From Brevundimonas vitisensis (lineage in GTDB: Bacteria > Pseudomonadota > Alphaproteobacteria > Caulobacterales > Caulobacteraceae), in NCBI RefSeq assembly GCF_016656965.1, contig NZ_CP067977.1, positions 186,001 through 250,000 of the forward strand: 64,000 nt of DNA. The letters run 5' to 3'. Below the pieces are notes generated by a model. The model made no database searches, was not told the origin of the DNA, and saw only the letters and a list, made by a program, of their open reading frames with translations. A program made the position numbers and the translations under genes. Of this stretch, positions 60,590-64,000 are shown in pieces. How positions within the stretch are numbered: position 1 is the first letter of the stretch; the number at the start of each line of letters is the position of its first letter.

Positions 60590-61476
60590 GGACGTGCGTT
60601 CCAGATGTGGGCCAGGCCGCGGCAGACGGCCTGATCGCCGTCGATGACCTCCACCGCCTGATACCCCGCCTGAGCCAGGGCCGAAGCATAGAGGGAGGTC
60701 AGTTCGGGATTACCGACCAGTCGAACCGGAGAAAAGCCGAAACGCGCCATGCCGGCGGCCACTTCGGCCCCGATCAAAAGTCCCGAAAGGCGCGAGGCGG
60801 CATCGATCGTGGCCAAGCGGCCGTCCAGGGACTGTACCCGCACTGAAAACAGCGCCTCTGCCAGGGGACGTCCCTGCAACATGTCCTCAACGCCTTGTCG
60901 AAATGCGTCACCCGGCTGGGCCTTCGAGCCGATCGCGTGGCGCAGAACCGACTGGGACGACAGCAGGCCGTACAGTTCGCCCGTCATGAAGGTCTGGAGG
61001 TCGAGGATGCGCGGCCCATCGGTGCGGATCCATTTGGAGTGCGTGCCCGGACAGACCAGCAGCCCGGGACCGGGCGCTGCGGCCCCGATCGCCTGAGTTT
61101 CTTCGCCGCGTGCGACATCTGCCAGACGGCCCTGCGGGTCACGGGCAGCAATACCCGGCACAATCAGGACCCTGCGGCTTGCCGGTGCCAGGATCAGCCT
61201 ATCCCCCAGAGAAGGAGGGGCGGCGGGCAATGAGACGTAAGGAGCCTCGATCCAGCCTTGGCGCGCACCGACCATGCCACATGCCAGCACCGGCAGATCG
61301 GTCGGCCAACCCTGCAGGATGCCCTCCAGGGTGGATGCGAAGTCAGCGGGGTCCAGACCGCTCATACCACGGGCAGAACTGCGCGCTTCAAGGGACTGAC
61401 CCTCCGCCGTCAGCAGCCAGGCACGCAGATTGGTGGTGCCCCAGTCAATGCCGATGAAGGCCGCTTCCATCGCCAT
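60586..61476 (-). CDS. dgoK: 2-dehydro-3-deoxygalactonokinase
   Basis: A 296-aa sugar-acid kinase that phosphorylates 2-keto-3-deoxygalactonate. The ATPase fold starts FIGIDWGTTNLRAWLL; other family stretches are CGMVGARQGWIEAPYV, LLVCPGTHSKWIRTDG and TFMTGELYGLLSSQSVL. It is first in the dgoK-dgoA-GntR operon and divergent from the AraF-like gene. Confidence 0.92.
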   Translation of the reverse strand: MAMEAAFIGIDWGTTNLRAWLLTAEGQSLEARSSARGMSGLDPADFASTLEGILQGWPTDLPVLACGMVGARQGWIEAPYVSLPAAPPSLGDRLILAPASRRVLIVPGIAARDPQGRLADVARGEETQAIGAAAPGPGLLVCPGTHSKWIRTDGPRILDLQTFMTGELYGLLSSQSVLRHAIGSKAQPGDAFRQGVEDMLQGRPLAEALFSVRVQSLDGRLATIDAASRLSGLLIGAEVAAGMARFGFSPVRLVGNPELTSLYASALAQAGYQAVEVIDGDQAVCRGLAHIWNARP

Positions 61477-61529
61477 TCGCCAATCCGCCCAAGCCCATGC
61501 CGGGACAATCTAGCAGCGACATTAATATG

Positions 61530-61567
61530 ATAAAAGGATTGACCTGCTCGGGGAGCTGGCCCTAGCC
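61530..61567 (+). promoter_or_regulatory. Putative promoter and AT-rich site in the dgoK/araF-like divergent region
   Basis: TTGACC (61539-61544) and CTAGCC (61562-61567) with a 17-bp spacer precede the sugar-binding protein gene. The AT-rich run ATTAATATGATAAAAG (61531-61546 vicinity) just upstream stands out in this GC-rich DNA and could be the GntR operator. Both assignments are tentative. Confidence 0.35.
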
Positions 61568-61615
61568 TCGACCCAAGGATCGAGAGCGCCCGGTCAGGGG
61601 GCCCGAGGGGAGGCT

Positions 61616-62602
61616 GTGTTGGAACTGACCCGCAAGGCGATGTTGTCCGGGCTGCTGGCAGGTGCCGTCGCCGGCTGCGCGCGCTCCGCACCAGGGCTGA
61701 AGATCGGTTTCATCGTCAAAAACCCCGAAGAGCCCTGGTTTCAGGACGAGTGGCGGTTTGCCGACATGGCCGCGCGACAGAACGGCTTCACCGTCTTGAA
61801 GATCGGTGCCATGGACGGGGATCGTGTCCTGACCGCCATCGACAATCTGGCGGCCAAGAATGCCGCCGGCTTCATCATCTGTGCTCCGGATACCCGCTTG
61901 GGACCGGCGATTGAGCAGCGGGCGCGCGTCAACGATCTGAAGGTCATGTCGGTCGACGATCGGCTGGTTGATGCACGGGGCAGACCGATCGAGAACATTC
62001 CGCACGTCGGCATATCTGCCGCGGACATCGGTGCTCTGGCCGGTCGCATGGCGGTGGAGGAGGCGGTTCGCCGTGGCTGGCCCCTGTCGGAAACCGGCAT
62101 ACTCAGGGTGAGCTTCGACGGGCTGGAAACGGCGCGGGAGCGGACGTCAAACGGCCGAGATGCCGCCGTTGCGGCGGGCGTGCCTGTCGGCAATGTCCAC
62201 GACGCGCCCCAGCGCACCACCGACACCGAGGGCGGGTTCAATGCTGCCAGTCCGGTGCTGACGCGCGCAGCAATGCTCAAGCGCTGGATCGTCCTGGGCA
62301 TGAACGATGAATCGGTGCTGGGCGGGGTCCGGGCAGCCGAGCAGCTGGGCCTTCCGGCGCAGGATATCATCGGCATCGGCATCGGTGGGTCAGGGTCCGC
62401 AGAGGCGGAATTCTCAAAGCCCGCGCTGACCGGCTTCTACGGCTCTATCCTGCTGAGTCCTCGCCGGCACGGGTTCGACACCAGCCTGGCCATGTATCGC
62501 TGGGTGACCGAGGGGGTGCGGCCAGCGCCCGTCACCTTCACGGAAGGTCTACCTATGGAGCGGTCCAACTGGCGTACGCTGCTGGCAGCGCAAAAGGCAT
62601 GA
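61616..62602 (+). CDS. Sugar ABC transporter substrate-binding lipoprotein (AraF-like)
   Basis: A 328-aa periplasmic binding protein starting at GTG 61616 (TTG 61619 is possible), with GGGGAGG upstream. The signal GLLAGAVAGCAR has a lipobox cysteine. The fold matches L-arabinose-binding AraF proteins: KIGFIVKNPEEPWFQDEWRF, IICAPDTRLGPAIEQRARVN and WIVLGMNDESVLGGVRAAEQ. It overlaps the ATPase gene (ATGA). The sugar may be arabinose, galactose or a relative, in line with the nearby galactonate genes. Confidence 0.88.
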   Translation: MLELTRKAMLSGLLAGAVAGCARSAPGLKIGFIVKNPEEPWFQDEWRFADMAARQNGFTVLKIGAMDGDRVLTAIDNLAAKNAAGFIICAPDTRLGPAIEQRARVNDLKVMSVDDRLVDARGRPIENIPHVGISAADIGALAGRMAVEEAVRRGWPLSETGILRVSFDGLETARERTSNGRDAAVAAGVPVGNVHDAPQRTTDTEGGFNAASPVLTRAAMLKRWIVLGMNDESVLGGVRAAEQLGLPAQDIIGIGIGGSGSAEAEFSKPALTGFYGSILLSPRRHGFDTSLAMYRWVTEGVRPAPVTFTEGLPMERSNWRTLLAAQKA

Positions 62603-64000
62603 GCGCGCGGATTTCCTTCAGCCGGGTGGGCAAGCGGTTTCCAGGTGTGAAGGCCCTGGACGACGTGTCTTTCACAGTCGAGGCCGGAGAGATCCGGGCC
62701 CTGATGGGCGAGAATGGCGCGGGTAAGTCGACCCTGCTCAAGATCCTGGCCGGCGAACATCGACCGGACGCGGGCGATATCTGCATCGACGGGCAGCCGG
62801 TGGCATTGGGCTCGCCGCGCGCCTCGGCAGCAGCGGGCGTGGCGGTCATTCATCAGGAACTTCACCTCGCTCCTGACATGACGGTCGCCGAGAACCTGAC
62901 CCTTGGCATCATGCCGTCGCGGGCGGGCCTCCTGGATCGCAAGTCCATGCGGGCCAGGGCACGCTCTGTGTTGGCCCGGCTGGGCGAGCCGATCGATCCC
63001 GATGCTCGCCTCGGCGACCTGTCGATCGGCAAGCGACAGGTGGTCGAGATCGGCAAGGCGCTGTTGCGCGACGCCCGGATCATCGCCTTTGACGAGCCGA
63101 CCTCCAGCCTGTCCTCCCGTGAGACCGACGCCCTGCTGGCCGTTATCCGGGACCTGAAAAGCGAGGGCCGGGCAATCCTGTACGTCAGCCATCGCATGGA
63201 GGAGGTGTTCCGGCTGTGCGACAGCCTGACGGTGCTTCGTGATGGGCGCCTGGCCGGCGACCACGCCAGACTATCGGACGTGACCGAAGACGCCCTGATC
63301 CGCGAAATGGCCGGGCGGCGAATAGAGGACGTCTATGGTTACACGTCTCGGCCGCTGGGCGAGCCGGTGGTCCAGGTCGAGGGCCTGACTGGCAAGGGGC
63401 TATCGGCCCCCGTCAGCTTTACCGCGTACCGAGGCGAGATCCTGGGTTTCTTCGGCCTGATCGGAGCCGGACGGACGGATCTGCTGAAGCTGTTGTTTGG
63501 TGCCGTGCCGCGGACGGGCGGGCGGATCGCCATTCGCGGCCAGACCTGCAACTTCGATCATCCGCGCCGAGCCATCGCCGGAGGCTTGGCCCTGCTGCCA
63601 GAGGACCGCAAGGACGAGGGGATTGTGCCCCTGGCCTCGGTGCGGGAAAACATCGCCCTGGCATGGCGCAATCTGAGCCGCCGCAGCCCCGTGCTGGCCG
63701 CAGCGACCGAGGCCGAGGCGGCGCGCGATCACATCGCCTCACTGAGGATCAAGACCGCCTCACCCGAGATCGCTATCGCCACTCTGTCCGGGGGCAATCA
63801 GCAGAAAGCGATCCTGGCCCGGTGGCTGAGCGCCGATGCCGACATTTTCCTGATGGATGAGCCGACGCGCGGGATCGACATCGGTGCCCGAAGCGAAATC
63901 TATGCCTTGATGCATCGCCTGGCCCAGGCCGGAAAGACCCTGATCGTGGTGTCCAGCGACCTCCCCGAAGTGATGGGCGTGTCTGATCGGATTGTGGTGA
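62599..64000 (+). CDS. Sugar ABC transporter ATP-binding protein (AraG-like), partial
   Basis: An open frame runs to the window edge, giving at least 467 residues of a duplicated ABC ATPase. First half: Walker A GENGAGKST (about 35-43), LSIGKRQVVEIGKAL and Walker B IIAFDEPTSSLS. Second half: GLIGAGRTDLLKLLFG in place of a second Walker A, signature LSGGNQQKAILARWL and IFLMDEPTRGID. This is the normal layout for arabinose/ribose-type importers. The permease should follow outside the window. Confidence 0.92.
   Translation, partial: MSARISFSRVGKRFPGVKALDDVSFTVEAGEIRALMGENGAGKSTLLKILAGEHRPDAGDICIDGQPVALGSPRASAAAGVAVIHQELHLAPDMTVAENLTLGIMPSRAGLLDRKSMRARARSVLARLGEPIDPDARLGDLSIGKRQVVEIGKALLRDARIIAFDEPTSSLSSRETDALLAVIRDLKSEGRAILYVSHRMEEVFRLCDSLTVLRDGRLAGDHARLSDVTEDALIREMAGRRIEDVYGYTSRPLGEPVVQVEGLTGKGLSAPVSFTAYRGEILGFFGLIGAGRTDLLKLLFGAVPRTGGRIAIRGQTCNFDHPRRAIAGGLALLPEDRKDEGIVPLASVRENIALAWRNLSRRSPVLAAATEAEAARDHIASLRIKTASPEIAIATLSGGNQQKAILARWLSADADIFLMDEPTRGIDIGARSEIYALMHRLAQAGKTLIVVSSDLPEVMGVSDRIVV

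Overview
The window looks like chromosomal DNA of a high-GC alphaproteobacterium of the Caulobacterales, most likely Brevundimonas or a close relative. This is inferred from gene content: a DgcB-like diguanylate cyclase near a suf operon, Rrf2-controlled SUF genes, a large TonB-dependent receptor, and Ku/LigD. No marker gene was checked against a database. Coding density is high and many genes overlap by 4 nt (ATGA, GTGA or TTGA).

Layout. 1-4.3 kb: end of an ABC-2 permease, tyrS, a DOMON-like protein with a NamZ-type muramidase, and an alpha/beta hydrolase with an altered nucleophile elbow. 4.4-13.5 kb: an Fe-S assembly operon (iscR-like regulator, IscS-like desulfurase, sufB, sufC, sufD, sufS, sufT, sufA). 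The sufB-sufC junction is expanded by four small cargo ORFs separated by three chimeric fragments; two fragments fuse the start of sufC to the end of sufB. metNIQ follows without a gap. 16-19.5 kb: plsC-like, dgcB-like and rhlE-like genes.

19.6-30.1 kb: a 10,503-bp element with 18-bp perfect terminal inverted repeats and an 8-bp target duplication (GTCGGTGG). It carries an IS1-like transposase with a Cys-rich tail, a coupled small ORF, an ArsR-type regulator, a MerR-type regulator, two short CDF-like transporters, a His-rich exported protein and czcCBA. It appears to be a single-copy, IS1-related transposon with a heavy-metal efflux cargo, inserted between rhlE and a small secreted-protein gene. 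A triple operator-like repeat lies between transposase and arsR and overlaps the putative transposase -35 box, suggesting metal-responsive control of transposition.

30.2-64 kb: a DUF1365/FAD-oxidase/CFA-type methyltransferase/DUF2177 cluster (lipid modification); an SGNH-SGNH-MBOAT-membrane-protein cluster (probable polysaccharide O-acylation); a SIMPL protein; a CAU tRNA; an L,D-transpeptidase; an accessory patch with a SUKH-like gene; an ECF sigma factor; Ku, an SDR and LigD; the dctB/dctD/dctA C4-dicarboxylate system with two clear DctD-type sites; a TonB receptor with a secreted hydrolase; and a galactonate branch (GntR regulator, dgoA, dgoK) divergent from an AraF/AraG-like sugar importer cut by the window end. 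Features were read by eye; database identities, identity percentages and composition statistics were not computed.
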